64,000 nt of DNA from JBBQED01 sp038320345 (GCA_038320345.1 JBBQED010000004.1:124001-188000), one strand, 5' to 3'; shown: positions 33,937-44,642, counted from the stretch's first letter. Made by a program: numbers and translations. The notes: generated from the sequence alone by a model not told the origin.

Positions 33937-36900
33937 ATGAAAAATTCTATTTTCAGGTTATTTCCTTCTGGCAATTACAAATTAATAATTGCACTTGTCG
34001 CAGCATTAATCTTTCAGGTTAATGGGAACCAACTTCAGGCCCAAGCTAACGTTCTGAATTTCGAGAACCAATCTCTATTTTCTGCTGGATGGATTGAGAA
34101 CGGATACAATTGGCAAACCGTTTCCGGAATTGGTTATATTAATAATCTACAAGCCTATTCAGGGACCAACTCTTACTTTGTGTACAATGGAAATGCTCGT
34201 TTATCTTCCTGTGCCCCGATAAATCTGGACTCCATATATATGCAGCTCTATAATTTTCAAGGTGGTATTGATTCAATTCAGCTTGGGGGGTATGATAATA
34301 ACGGAGTATTAACTGATTCTTTAGTAATCAAAGGACCTCAACTAAATAATTATATTACTTGGGGCTTAATTGCATTAAACTGGACGAATATTAAAGATAT
34401 AGAATTTCAATATTTTGCTCCTAACTCACCTTCAGGAGGATTATATTTTGATAATTTCATTTATACTGCAATTCCTTGTATGCCTCCCACTGCCTTACTT
34501 CCTGACACTACTTCAGCATATGATGGTCAGGGTGCTCAGATTAATGTAGTTTCAAATGGTTTCTGTTTATCCTATCAATGGCAAGTAGATACCGGTAACG
34601 GCTTTGCGAATCTAGTTGATGACCAAACTTATTATGGAACCAATACTGATTTTCTTTCTATTTCTGGAATAGATATTTCATTTGATAGTTCCTTTTACCG
34701 TTGTTTGGTAACGAGTGCTTGTGGTGGTGTTACTATTTCAAATTCAACATTCTTGGATGTTTCTATTTGTACTTTTCAAGTTTCCGTAACTACTAATGAT
34801 CCGGACAGTATTTATTGCCAAGGATCAAATGTAATATTGACAGCTTCGAATGCTGATAATTGGTTTTGGTCAAATGAATCCAGTGGACAAACTTATTCTT
34901 TCACAGCAAATCAATCAGGAAACGTTGTTGTTTGGGCTGATAGTGCAGGTTGTAATTCACAAGCAACGATATACATTGAGGTAACGAGCCCTCCCGAAAT
35001 TTCTTACGAAGAAATAAGCAATGCATATTGTTATGGTGATCTAGTAGAAATTTCTATTTATGGATCTGGAGGTACTGGACAAATTACTGGTACTGGAATT
35101 TTTGCAAATACCTTTTCTGGTACTGACACTACGATAACTTATACGATTACGGATGAGCAAGGATGTACTGCTTCAACCGACGTATTTATGACTCAACCCT
35201 CGTTAGTAGATATTGGTCAAGTTTCAGTAAGTAACATCTCTTGTAACGGTTATAATGACGGGCTAATAAACATTTCTGGCACTAACGGAGGAACATCTGG
35301 CAATGGCAATTACAACTATTATATAGAATATGGAGAATCTTTTAATCAAAACTTGGAAGGCAACTTCCCTGATTTGTATGCTGGAACATATACAGTATAT
35401 GTAGAAGATGATTTAGGATGTGTAGGTAACTCAACTAGCACTATTGTACTAACTCAACCTGCACCTCTTTACATTAATATATCACCTGCAACACAAGTGA
35501 TATGTCCTGGCTCAACAACTTATGTTATTCAGTCAGGTTTTGGTGGAACACAACCTTATACTTTTTCCAATAATAACTTTTCGAATTTATCTGAAGGAGT
35601 CTATTCCGATGCAGCTACTGATTCAAATGGATGTATTTCTTCCACTTTTTATTATAGCGTAATTGAAAGTGCATTGCCACAACCAACAATTACAACCAGT
35701 GGATTACTAAATGTATGTGCAGGAGACTCCACCGTATTAAGTGTTTTAAATAATGGAGGATCGGCATTACATTTTGATGGAATAGATGATTATGCTGAAG
35801 TTCAAATTCCAGCTGCTCCACTAGGAAATGATCAAAAAACAATTGAGTTCTGGTTTCAATCTGATGGCATTACAAACAGTCCTTTAGTTTCTTGGGGTGA
35901 AGACAATAATTTCGACGGATTGTATTATGATAATGGATTCCTAAATCTTTCTTCTGGAGTAAATTATTTGGGCGGCTCCACCTATATTGTTCCTGGCACT
36001 TGGAATCATGTAGCCATTATTTTTGATGGATTAAATCAAACTATTTATTTAAACGGGCAATTAGACAATACTTTTTCTGCCACAAGTATTACTGCAAATA
36101 ACATTTATAGATTAGGGCGACGTTTTGAAAATCCTATTTCACAATATGTAGGATTTTCGGAATATTTTACTGGAACCATTGATGAGTTTCGCGTTTGGAA
36201 TGCTGCATTACCGCAATCACAAATTCAGCTCCAAATGAATTATTCATTACCGGATACCGCTGCAAATTTGATCGGTAATTACAGAATGAACGAAGGAAGC
36301 GGATTAACTTCTGCAGATGCAAGTGGCTCTGGAAATATCATCGATTTAATTAATGGAACGGAATGGTTCATTTCATCTGCGCCGATCAATAACAACTATG
36401 CAAATTTCCTGTGGTCGAACAATGCAATAACATCTTCCACTTCTATTTTCGCTTCCGGCACTTATTCTGTAACAGTTACTGCGCCTTCTGGATGTAGTGC
36501 AGTTGCAAGTCAGACTATTAGCGGAACCGGATGTATCTCTCCATATTATCCACCGCCACCAGGAGGAAAAGTAACTGATAAAATTGGTGCCGAATTAAAT
36601 TCGTTGTATGCCAATGCTGATTCATTACAACCAGATTCCCTGAATTTTATTTACCTCATCAGTGCAGACAGTGTATTGATTGAAGTAATCGCAAACTCTG
36701 GAAAATACGATAGTTTATCTAATCTTTTACAGACAGCCCCTTATGGAATGACTGATTTAGTAGATAACGGACCAAATACATTTATCATCACTGGTAAATA
36801 TCCAATCGATAACCTTAAAAAACTGGATAGTATCCCAACGTTAGTAAATTATTGTCGTCCTTATTATCCACCCGTTGCAGCAAGTGGTATTGCTTATTCC

Positions 36901-39900
36901 TTGGGAGATGCTGCTTTATATGCAGATTCTGCCCGACATGTATTCCAGGTTGATGGAGAAGGTGTAAAAATCGGCGTTATCTCTGATAGTTATAATACGA
37001 TTCCAGGTAATCCTGCACTAACAAATGTGGTGAATGGAGATCTTCCAGGAATCGGAAATCCTCAAAGTTTAATTGATCCAGTAGATGTTTTAACAGAATA
37101 TCCTTATGGCAGAAGGACCGATGAAGGACGCGCCATGTTACAGATTGTACATGACGTTGCACCAAAAGCAAAACTTGCATTCCGTACAGGATTTATTAGC
37201 GCTGGTGATTTTGCAGAAGGAATTAAAGATCTTGCAGCCGACAGTTGTGATATCATTGTAGATGATGTGACCTACATCACAGAACCATTTTTTCAGGATG
37301 GAGTTGTTGCACGTGCTGTGGATTCTGTTACCAATTTTATGAATGTATCTTATTTTTCAGCGGCAGGAAATTACGGATCTAAATCATACGCTGCTAATTT
37401 CACTCCGGCAGGAACACCAGTACCAGCAGGTATTATTGGTTCTGCGCATGATTTTGGTGGAGGTGATATCACGCAGAGTGTTACATTACCTGCTGGAACC
37501 TACACCATCGTATTGCAATGGGATGATTCAATTTATTCACTCGGACAATTACCGGGAACTGCGAATGATCTCGATATTTATTTGACGGACAATGCAGGAA
37601 ATCCATTATTTGGCTTTAATAGAAATAACCATTGGGGCGATCCTATTGAAGTATTGCCATTCACAGTATCAAGTGCTACCAGTGCAAATATTATGGTAGT
37701 GCGTTCTTTTGGTAATGATAATATTGCTTTCAAATATGTTGTATTCAGAGGTGAATTGGTCATCAATGAATATAATTCTGGTACTGGAACAGTAGTTGGT
37801 CAAGCAAATGCTGCTGGTGCGATGGCCGTAGGTGCGGTACTTTATACTAACACTCCTAAATATGGAGTAAATCCTCCAACGATTGCTTCGTTCTCTTCAA
37901 GAGGAGGTGCCCCAGTATATGGTATTACACGTGAGAAACCAGACTTCACTGCTCCAAACGGAGTAAACACTACTGTTGCACTTGGTGGTGTCAATATCGA
38001 TGCAGATCCATTCCCTAATTTCTTTGGAACATCCGCTGCTGCTCCTCATGCTGCAGCAACTGCTGCATTAATTATCCAGGGCAAAAAGAAATTTTATAAT
38101 AGCCAAATGACTCCTTCTGAAATAAGGACCGTTATGAGAAATACTGCTATCGATATGGATGGCGCTGGCTTTGATAATAATTCGGGTTATGGATTTATTC
38201 AAGCTGATGCTGCACTTGAAAGTTTTGCAGCACCAACTCCAGTTATTACGGCATTCATCTTACCTAATCTAATTGATACTCCAGGATTGCAAGCATTTAC
38301 GGTAATGATTGAAGGAAATTATATCCGCCCGACTACTGTAGTTTACATGCGGAATCAGGCTTTACCAACTACAGTAATTAGCTCATCACTTGCAGAAGTG
38401 GAGATTCCTGCATTCATTGGTAATCCTCCAATCTATGCTTATACTCCTCCTGTGACTCCAAATCAAAATGATGGTGGAAATTCTGATACTCTCTATTTCT
38501 TTAATCAGATAAAAACTCATATTATCATTAATGCAAATGATACTTCAAAAAGATTTGGTGAATTAATACCTCAGTTTACATCAAGTATTCTTGTGGACAG
38601 CGTTCCATTTGAAAATACAGGACTTACACTTGCTGAAATCGGATTGGATAGTATTTATTATACTACTCCTGCTACAAACTTCAGTAATGTTGGCTTGTAT
38701 TTCATACATCCACAAATGGCTACACTTAATTTGGCTGATACCATTGATCTGGCACTTTCTGAATTATATGATTATACCTTTAACGATGGATTACTTAATA
38801 TCATTAAGATGCCACTCGTTGTTACACCGCACGATACGATCGTATCATACGGAGACAAACTTCTGGGTTTCCAATATAGTTATGATTATCCTGATAGCTT
38901 AATTAGTCCAGCGGACAGACCCGCATTCCTGAGCAATTTGGAAACTGAACATGATACTTCACTTGCACAAAATGCAGTAGCATTGGTTGATGCGCGTGCA
39001 TTAGTAAACGGACGTGCATTGGTGAATGCAGATATTGAAAATTTAAGTTTCTTAGTCAGCGCACGAGCCTTGGTAAATGCGAGGGCATTGGTTAACGCTA
39101 GAGCACTGGTGAATACAGTGGAGTTTGATACAACTAACCTCGTAGATGTAGCAGTGGCCTCTATATTTAATTATCAGGATGATTCTGCTACTACTAGTCT
39201 GGTAAGTGCGCGTGCATTGGTTAATGCTAGGGCTCTTGTTAATGCTAGAGCATTAGTTAACGGTACAGCAGTGGTTAATGCCAGAGCTTTAGTTAATGGT
39301 TCTCCAATAGTTAATAGTAGTTCAGTGGGTGATAGTAGTAACGAAAAAGTTGTTGTGGTTATTGACACCTTAGATGTTGCTGCTCCAGCTGGTGATTCCT
39401 TAACAGGATTTAAATCAATTACCATGATTACTGGTACAACTGTAGGAACTCATTCTATCGTACCTGGTGCTTTGATTTCTGAAAATTTTGATGTGAGTTA
39501 CGAGCTTGGTGTATTAGTAATCACCGCTGATACATTAGTAATAACGGCTCTAGATACTGTTGGTGATTGTACAGATGTTCCTTCTTTCACATCTGTCATT
39601 ACAGGTTATCATTACCAAGATGTAGATAGCCCAATAGTGGCTTCTCCTCCGATATATTCTATATTGGATTTCTTAAATAATCCTGTAGGAAATAGTAATC
39701 TTCCTTCAGGTCTCTATCAAATTGTTCCAAGTGGAGTCGTGCTCAATCAACCTGCAAATTACATCGTAAAATATGTTAATGGTGCTTTAACAATGCCTGT
39801 TACTTATTCTTATTTTGTTGATGCAGATGGCGACGGATATGGAAGCAGCACTGAATTAGCAGTGGTTAATTGTATCGCCGTGCCACCAGTTGGGTACGCG

Positions 39901-41643
39901 TCAAATAATCAGGATTGTAATGACAATGATTCTGCAATTCATCCAGGTATTACAGATCTCTGTAATAATAATATAGATGACAATTGCGATGGTCAAATTG
40001 ACGAAGGTTGTTTCTGTCCAAATCCTCCTACAGCTTTTGCAGGAAACAATCAAAGTGTATGTGCAAGTAGTCAGGTAGTTTTAAATGGTATAATTGGTGG
40101 AGATGTAACGATCGGTACTTGGAGCACTTCAGGGACAGGGTCATTTAGTCCATCGGCAACTTCCCTTAATGCAACCTACTCTCCTTCGGCTGCAGACATC
40201 AGCAGTGGAAACTTATCTATCACACTTACTACTGATGCATTATTCACCTGTCCTGTTGCGTCAAGTTCATTCCAGTTAACATTAGTTCCAAACACATCTG
40301 CTGTAGGCGCTATTTCTGGACCAACCACATTATGTAATCCTATCGGTCTTGATTTAACCTATAGTGTGAGTCCGGTAGTTGGTGCTACTGTTTACACATG
40401 GACAGTGCCTAACGGAGGATTTATTAAATCTGGTCAGGGAACAAATTCAATCGTAATAAATTTCACAAATGGATCTATTCATAATGGAATCAGTGGACCA
40501 ATATGTGTTTCTGTAAATACACCACCAGCTAGTTGTGTAAATAATAGCAGTTGTTTAACAATTAATATACAAGCTGTAGCGCCTGTAATTCCTCCTTCTA
40601 TATCTGGAGCCAATAAAGTTTGTCCGGGAGAAAATCAGATTTATTCTGTAGCTCCTGTACAACGTGCTACCTCATATAACTGGACTGTACCCGCCGGTGC
40701 AAATATTATCAGCGGACAAGGAACCAATATTATTTCAGTATCCTATACAGGTGCATTTACGACAGGTAATGTTGCCTGCGCTGCAATCAATCAATGTGGT
40801 GCAAGCAATTACCGTACACGTAGTATCGGTCTGAATAATTTACCTGCAACATCTGCAATTACTGGACAAGCAACTGGAGTATGCGGACAACTAGGTGTAG
40901 TATACAGTATTTCAGCAGTGCCTGGAGCCATCAGTTACCAATGGACTTTACCAACTGGTGCTTCCTTCAATGGACCAATAAATGGAACCAGTATCAGTGT
41001 AAATTATACTAACACTTTCATTTCAGGAAGTATTACAGTTTCCGCTTTAAACAGTTGTAGTGTTGGTAGTCCGAGAAGTTTGACCATCACTGGTGCTCCT
41101 GGAATTGGAGGAACTATTAATGGACCAGTTACTGCTTGTATCGGTCAGATTTATAATTATAGTGTAGGTACTATTGTAGGAACTGTGACTTATCAGTGGT
41201 CGGTTCCATCCGGATGTACACTCTTAAGCGGACAGGGCACAAAAAATATCAGTGTTCAAATGGCAGCTCTTCCGGGATCCAATAAAATCATTAGTGTTAC
41301 GGCAAGTAATGAATGTGGTGCTGGCCCAGCTAAGCGACTTGCTGGAATTAGCTTAGTTGCATGTCCTCGTATTGGTGATCTTAGCAGTGATGCTTCGGTT
41401 AATGTGTATCCAAATCCTGCTAATGATCTGTTGAACATAAATTTCTATTCTGAAAATGATGCGCATTGTACCATTCAACTTATTGATGCATTAGGAAGAT
41501 CAGTATTATTGAAAGATATAGTGTCAACAACCGGAAAGAATGAACTGACACTCGATGTGAATCACTTTGAAAAAGGAATTTACATCTTACAATTCAGCAT
41601 GGCGGACAAAACGGAAAGAATCAGAGTCGTGATTGAAAAATAA
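33937..41643 (+). CDS. 2568-aa modular T9SS exoprotein with subtilase-like domain
   Basis: Signal peptide (about 1-35), Ig/PKD-like segments (about 180-590), a LamG-type domain (610-811, LHFDGIDDYAEVQ), and a subtilase-like domain (about 1005-1410). The latter has Asp1017 in GVISDSY, Glu1063 in DEGRAML where subtilisins have His, and Ser1366 in GTSAAAPH. MBG-like segments (about 1525-1960) are interrupted by ARALVN hexapeptide arrays (1680-1793). A metal-binding DADGDGYG/CNNNIDDNCDG repeat (1959-2025), PKD-like repeats (about 2110-2470) and a type A sorting domain (2486-2568, VYPNPANDLLNINF) complete it. It should be exported by the T9SS and attached or released at the surface, perhaps as an adhesin with peptidase ancestry. 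Confidence 0.88.
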   Translation: MKNSIFRLFPSGNYKLIIALVAALIFQVNGNQLQAQANVLNFENQSLFSAGWIENGYNWQTVSGIGYINNLQAYSGTNSYFVYNGNARLSSCAPINLDSIYMQLYNFQGGIDSIQLGGYDNNGVLTDSLVIKGPQLNNYITWGLIALNWTNIKDIEFQYFAPNSPSGGLYFDNFIYTAIPCMPPTALLPDTTSAYDGQGAQINVVSNGFCLSYQWQVDTGNGFANLVDDQTYYGTNTDFLSISGIDISFDSSFYRCLVTSACGGVTISNSTFLDVSICTFQVSVTTNDPDSIYCQGSNVILTASNADNWFWSNESSGQTYSFTANQSGNVVVWADSAGCNSQATIYIEVTSPPEISYEEISNAYCYGDLVEISIYGSGGTGQITGTGIFANTFSGTDTTITYTITDEQGCTASTDVFMTQPSLVDIGQVSVSNISCNGYNDGLINISGTNGGTSGNGNYNYYIEYGESFNQNLEGNFPDLYAGTYTVYVEDDLGCVGNSTSTIVLTQPAPLYINISPATQVICPGSTTYVIQSGFGGTQPYTFSNNNFSNLSEGVYSDAATDSNGCISSTFYYSVIESALPQPTITTSGLLNVCAGDSTVLSVLNNGGSALHFDGIDDYAEVQIPAAPLGNDQKTIEFWFQSDGITNSPLVSWGEDNNFDGLYYDNGFLNLSSGVNYLGGSTYIVPGTWNHVAIIFDGLNQTIYLNGQLDNTFSATSITANNIYRLGRRFENPISQYVGFSEYFTGTIDEFRVWNAALPQSQIQLQMNYSLPDTAANLIGNYRMNEGSGLTSADASGSGNIIDLINGTEWFISSAPINNNYANFLWSNNAITSSTSIFASGTYSVTVTAPSGCSAVASQTISGTGCISPYYPPPPGGKVTDKIGAELNSLYANADSLQPDSLNFIYLISADSVLIEVIANSGKYDSLSNLLQTAPYGMTDLVDNGPNTFIITGKYPIDNLKKLDSIPTLVNYCRPYYPPVAASGIAYSLGDAALYADSARHVFQVDGEGVKIGVISDSYNTIPGNPALTNVVNGDLPGIGNPQSLIDPVDVLTEYPYGRRTDEGRAMLQIVHDVAPKAKLAFRTGFISAGDFAEGIKDLAADSCDIIVDDVTYITEPFFQDGVVARAVDSVTNFMNVSYFSAAGNYGSKSYAANFTPAGTPVPAGIIGSAHDFGGGDITQSVTLPAGTYTIVLQWDDSIYSLGQLPGTANDLDIYLTDNAGNPLFGFNRNNHWGDPIEVLPFTVSSATSANIMVVRSFGNDNIAFKYVVFRGELVINEYNSGTGTVVGQANAAGAMAVGAVLYTNTPKYGVNPPTIASFSSRGGAPVYGITREKPDFTAPNGVNTTVALGGVNIDADPFPNFFGTSAAAPHAAATAALIIQGKKKFYNSQMTPSEIRTVMRNTAIDMDGAGFDNNSGYGFIQADAALESFAAPTPVITAFILPNLIDTPGLQAFTVMIEGNYIRPTTVVYMRNQALPTTVISSSLAEVEIPAFIGNPPIYAYTPPVTPNQNDGGNSDTLYFFNQIKTHIIINANDTSKRFGELIPQFTSSILVDSVPFENTGLTLAEIGLDSIYYTTPATNFSNVGLYFIHPQMATLNLADTIDLALSELYDYTFNDGLLNIIKMPLVVTPHDTIVSYGDKLLGFQYSYDYPDSLISPADRPAFLSNLETEHDTSLAQNAVALVDARALVNGRALVNADIENLSFLVSARALVNARALVNARALVNTVEFDTTNLVDVAVASIFNYQDDSATTSLVSARALVNARALVNARALVNGTAVVNARALVNGSPIVNSSSVGDSSNEKVVVVIDTLDVAAPAGDSLTGFKSITMITGTTVGTHSIVPGALISENFDVSYELGVLVITADTLVITALDTVGDCTDVPSFTSVITGYHYQDVDSPIVASPPIYSILDFLNNPVGNSNLPSGLYQIVPSGVVLNQPANYIVKYVNGALTMPVTYSYFVDADGDGYGSSTELAVVNCIAVPPVGYASNNQDCNDNDSAIHPGITDLCNNNIDDNCDGQIDEGCFCPNPPTAFAGNNQSVCASSQVVLNGIIGGDVTIGTWSTSGTGSFSPSATSLNATYSPSAADISSGNLSITLTTDALFTCPVASSSFQLTLVPNTSAVGAISGPTTLCNPIGLDLTYSVSPVVGATVYTWTVPNGGFIKSGQGTNSIVINFTNGSIHNGISGPICVSVNTPPASCVNNSSCLTINIQAVAPVIPPSISGANKVCPGENQIYSVAPVQRATSYNWTVPAGANIISGQGTNIISVSYTGAFTTGNVACAAINQCGASNYRTRSIGLNNLPATSAITGQATGVCGQLGVVYSISAVPGAISYQWTLPTGASFNGPINGTSISVNYTNTFISGSITVSALNSCSVGSPRSLTITGAPGIGGTINGPVTACIGQIYNYSVGTIVGTVTYQWSVPSGCTLLSGQGTKNISVQMAALPGSNKIISVTASNECGAGPAKRLAGISLVACPRIGDLSSDASVNVYPNPANDLLNINFYSENDAHCTIQLIDALGRSVLLKDIVSTTGKNELTLDVNHFEKGIYILQFSMADKTERIRVVIEK
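38974..39316 (+). repeat. ARALVN hexapeptide-encoding arrays
   Basis: Within the 2568-aa gene, residues 1680-1699, 1705-1726 and 1756-1793 consist of tandem (A/G/S)-R-A-L-V-N hexapeptides with a few variants (GTAVVN, GSPIVN). Arg is written CGT, CGA, AGG and AGA, and Leu as TTA, TTG, CTG and CTT, so the repeats are alike in protein but not in DNA. Confidence 0.92.
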
Positions 41644-41660
41644 AATAATTAAAGCTTATA

Positions 41661-41690
41661 AAAAATGCCGCTCATTCGAGCGGCATTTTT
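41661..41690. terminator. terminator after the giant exoprotein gene
   Basis: A 13-bp stem, AAAAATGCCGCTC with GAGCGGCATTTTT, around ATTC, with T9 on plus and A-rich flank on the other side. It lies between convergent genes and may act both ways. Confidence 0.93.
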
Positions 41691-41705
41691 TTTTGCGATA
41701 TAGGA

Positions 41706-42182
41706 TTACTTTCCTTTATTGTATTCAATAGGAAACCATTCTAGAAAACCTGTTTGCTCAAATTTCTCCCAAATGGTAGAGACAGGTATAAAAGAAGCAG
41801 GCTTAGCGGTATAAAATGAAAGTGAATCTTTAAACTCTTTGATATTATTAAATCTAACTTCTGTAGAATCTCCTGGAACCAAAAAAGCCCAGGAAGCAAG
41901 CGTATCTGTGTTTGATTTCAGTTCTGGTTCGTGATAAATAATAATCACGCTATCCAACACATTTAATTTTTCCACTTTAAATGAATTACCATCAATCATG
42001 TATTCATACTTAAACTTCAGCGACCAATCACCGTCGGTTCTCATTACATGATAAGGCTTAATTAATGGAATACGTTTATAGTCCATTGCACCCTTATTGG
42101 TATAATAGATATCTGAAGTAAAATAATCACAAGAAACTATTAAACTGATTCCAATGGCAGCGAACAAAAAAATTCTCGACAT
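41706..42182 (-). CDS. hypothetical lipoprotein
   Basis: 158 residues with a lipoprotein signal (ISLIVSC, Cys18). The remainder is predicted beta-rich with aromatic and charged residues (DWSLKFKYEYMIDGNSF, WEKFEQTGFLEWFP) and no motif I recognise. It has its own short unit on minus between two terminators. Confidence 0.7.
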   Translation of the reverse strand: MSRIFLFAAIGISLIVSCDYFTSDIYYTNKGAMDYKRIPLIKPYHVMRTDGDWSLKFKYEYMIDGNSFKVEKLNVLDSVIIIYHEPELKSNTDTLASWAFLVPGDSTEVRFNNIKEFKDSLSFYTAKPASFIPVSTIWEKFEQTGFLEWFPIEYNKGK

Positions 42183-42340
42183 GAATATTCGATTTTTAAA
42201 GTATAAAGAATTAATGGAAACTAATTTCTATGTAGCGAATTTCAACACTTATTATAAAATGGTATGCAAAGTTAAATCTTTTTCTACTAATTGACATCTC
42301 AACAAATACAGATTATTGTTATTATAGTCTGGGATTAACA

Positions 42341-42374
42341 AAAAAAAGAGGAGCAGACTTTCATCTTCTCCTCT
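42341..42374 (-). terminator. terminator of the 435-aa T9SS gene
   Basis: On minus, AGAGGAG pairs with CTCCTCT over a 13-base loop and is followed by seven to eight T. It lies about 30 bp after the stop at 42403. Confidence 0.75.
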
Positions 42375-42402
42375 AGAGGTTAGGTAAATAATGAATCTAT
42401 GT

Positions 42403-43710
42403 CTATTTAGAAATGATCAACTTACCCCATTGAAGATTTTTAGAAGCATTACCAATGCTAAAAAGATACATTCCTTCAGGCAAATTTGGCAACGATAAAA
42501 GTTGGGTTTCAGGCGAAATTTGAGTTGAAAAAATTTCTTTTCCATTGATATCAATCAATACAAAATCAAAACTTGTTTCTACGCTATTGATAAATTTCAA
42601 ATGAAGTTGATTACTTGTAGGGTTAGGGAATATATCTAGGAGATGAACATTCCCTGTCTCTTCAATACTATTACAAACTACAAAATTAACTTGTGCCGTA
42701 TCAAAAACTACACATCCATAAACATCAGTAATCGTCACATTATAATTTAAGGATGCAGTTACTGCACTTGAAGCAACAATTGTTCCTGTAGTATCACCAG
42801 TACTCCATAAATAATCAAAAGTAAGACTAGTCAATGGATTCAATGTAACTGTTTGATTTGTGCAGATGGTAGTATCTGAAACCAGTTGAGATATCGGTGC
42901 GTTTACTTTTATTGCAAGTACGGTATCTTTTGCGGTAGGGCATCCTGGTAAATTACCATAGGGTAAGCTGGTATAAATATAACTTCCTCCTGTATTCACA
43001 GAAGGAGTAAATGATCCAAGATAACCACCTGTTAGCACTGAAGAGCCTGACCATGTTCCAGTAGTCACAGGAATGCCAGGAATTACATTAAACAGATTAA
43101 CCACGGGAAGATTATTACATACATAACCGACAGTAAAGCTATGCGTATTCGCTGTTAAACATTGCTCAAGTAATAAATCATCCATTGACAAATCATTCCC
43201 ATTTCCTCCATCTACATTGGTATAAAATTTCAATATGACATACGATGATGTAGGATTCAAAGTTCCTGAAGTATATTGCGTCCAGGTTGGTGCATAAGGG
43301 GCCACAAGGTTAGGAGTGGTACTTAAAATTATACCAGAGGAATCCACAATATCTATTCTCACATCACATTGAGTACCGGCAAATGAAGTTGTAAACCATG
43401 CAGAAAATCTTATCGGAAGGCCTGCACATACCGGAACAATTCGTTCGTAATATTGATCACCAGCACATGTTCCTGTTCCTCCATTGCAATTAATGAAGTT
43501 TGCATACAATGAACGGGCTCCTGTTCTAACAGCATATGTTTGCGGCGATGTTTGAAAAACAGTGTTCGGCAAAATATCTGGACATGGAGTGGTATATTCA
43601 AATCCATCATAGAATTGTGTTGTCCAAGTACATTGGGCTTTACTTTGATTTATCCCTGCAATAATAAATAGGAATGTAAAAAATGCAGTAAGTGTATTGA
43701 TTCTTTTCAT
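42403..43710 (-). CDS. T9SS-exported protein with carbohydrate-binding-like and PKD-like regions
   Basis: 435 residues: signal peptide (about 1-25, ending SKAQ), a beta-sandwich region (about 28-185) with FYDGFEY and a C-terminal NDLSMDDLLLEQC, like sugar-binding jelly-roll modules. A PKD-like part (about 265-345, ending VTITDVYGCV) follows, then a type A sorting domain (about 355-435, DIFPNPTSNQLHLKF, ending KLIISK). No enzyme motif is visible. Surface or secreted binding protein. Confidence 0.82.
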   Translation of the reverse strand: MKRINTLTAFFTFLFIIAGINQSKAQCTWTTQFYDGFEYTTPCPDILPNTVFQTSPQTYAVRTGARSLYANFINCNGGTGTCAGDQYYERIVPVCAGLPIRFSAWFTTSFAGTQCDVRIDIVDSSGIILSTTPNLVAPYAPTWTQYTSGTLNPTSSYVILKFYTNVDGGNGNDLSMDDLLLEQCLTANTHSFTVGYVCNNLPVVNLFNVIPGIPVTTGTWSGSSVLTGGYLGSFTPSVNTGGSYIYTSLPYGNLPGCPTAKDTVLAIKVNAPISQLVSDTTICTNQTVTLNPLTSLTFDYLWSTGDTTGTIVASSAVTASLNYNVTITDVYGCVVFDTAQVNFVVCNSIEETGNVHLLDIFPNPTSNQLHLKFINSVETSFDFVLIDINGKEIFSTQISPETQLLSLPNLPEGMYLFSIGNASKNLQWGKLIISK

Positions 43711-43813
43711 AAAAGTAAAAATACAGAATTAGCAGAAAAAAATCGGCAATCAAGAAGAATGTAGTCATAATTCTACAGCTAGAAGCAAAAAATAAAATCT
43801 TCTCGATATTCTT

Positions 43814-44182
43814 TTAGGCTAAAAATAAATGATGATCGGTATTCACTGACATCATTATCACCCGCTCCACCACCTTTGCCAGATACATCATTAACCCTGC
43901 ATTATCTTCTTTGTGAATGATCAGATCTTTTGATTGATCAGAAAGTGAACCAACCTCAATTTTATAAGCAGAGGTGTTCACTGTAGAGGAATAGTCTTCG
44001 ATGGTAAATTTCCGTTTCAATAATGGATAAGACACTCCCACGCAATAATAGTTTGCGAATACTGCGAAAGTGATTTTTCCATCCTCCTCTTTAATCTCTG
44101 TAAAACACTTGCGTGGCTTGAGTAATTCAAGGTAATGAACAGACTGGTCTTTTAATTGGCGGGCAATCTCAGGTAATTCCAT
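43814..44182 (-). CDS. hypothetical protein, 122 aa
   Basis: No signal peptide or membrane span. The N-terminus is helical (ELPEIARQLKDQSVHYLELL), the middle beta-rich with two Cys (KCFTE, YYCVGV), and the end a helix MMYLAKVVERVIMMSV. I do not recognise the family. Single gene on minus with an 80-bp gap to the start of the T9SS gene on its 3' side. Confidence 0.6.
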   Translation of the reverse strand: MELPEIARQLKDQSVHYLELLKPRKCFTEIKEEDGKITFAVFANYYCVGVSYPLLKRKFTIEDYSSTVNTSAYKIEVGSLSDQSKDLIIHKEDNAGLMMYLAKVVERVIMMSVNTDHHLFLA

Positions 44183-44441
44183 TTTGTTTGTATTACGATC
44201 ATTTTGAATGATTGCAATATAGACATTATTTTTAAATAATTCAAAGCAAGTGCCCCAATATCTTATTGGACGAAATTCATTTTAGTTGTATTTATTTCGT
44301 TATCAGCATTTTATAAGTTTGTAAAAAGATAAATAAATCTTATAAAATGTGATGCGACAAACGATCTCCGTTCCCAAAAAATAGGCAACTTTTAAAAATT
44401 TATCTAAATAACCTGTAAAAAACCAGTACTATTCGCTATTC

Positions 44442-44642
44442 CTAGAGTGCGTTAATAATATCAGCGAGCTGGTATTTCGTTTTACCTAGTATAATTTGGA
44501 TTCGGTTCAGCATAACAGCTTCTTTCCCAACTTCAAAGTGAAGGTCCGCTTCAGTCAACATCGAAAATTGCGCTTTCAATTTAACTTTCTTCGCGTTCCA
44601 ATTATCAGTAATGGAAGCTGGCGTGCCTGCTGAATCAGTCAT
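44442..44642 (-). CDS. CsbD-like general stress protein
   Basis: From the ATG at 44640-44642 the product is 66 residues. The longer frame to 44717 adds 25 residues not seen in the family. The sequence NWNAKKVKLKAQFSMLTEADL, then GKEAVMLNRIQIILGKTK, fits the CsbD pattern (NW..KK.KLK..F..LT..DL...GK). CsbD-like proteins are small, charged and induced by general stress in many bacteria. Biochemical role unknown. Confidence 0.75.
   Translation of the reverse strand: MTDSAGTPASITDNWNAKKVKLKAQFSMLTEADLHFEVGKEAVMLNRIQIILGKTKYQLADIINAL

Noticed and set aside
39174..39425. Minus-strand frame with repeated ALTNALALTRA-like peptides
   Set aside because: It is the antisense reading of the ARALVN arrays and has no signal or start context of its own.
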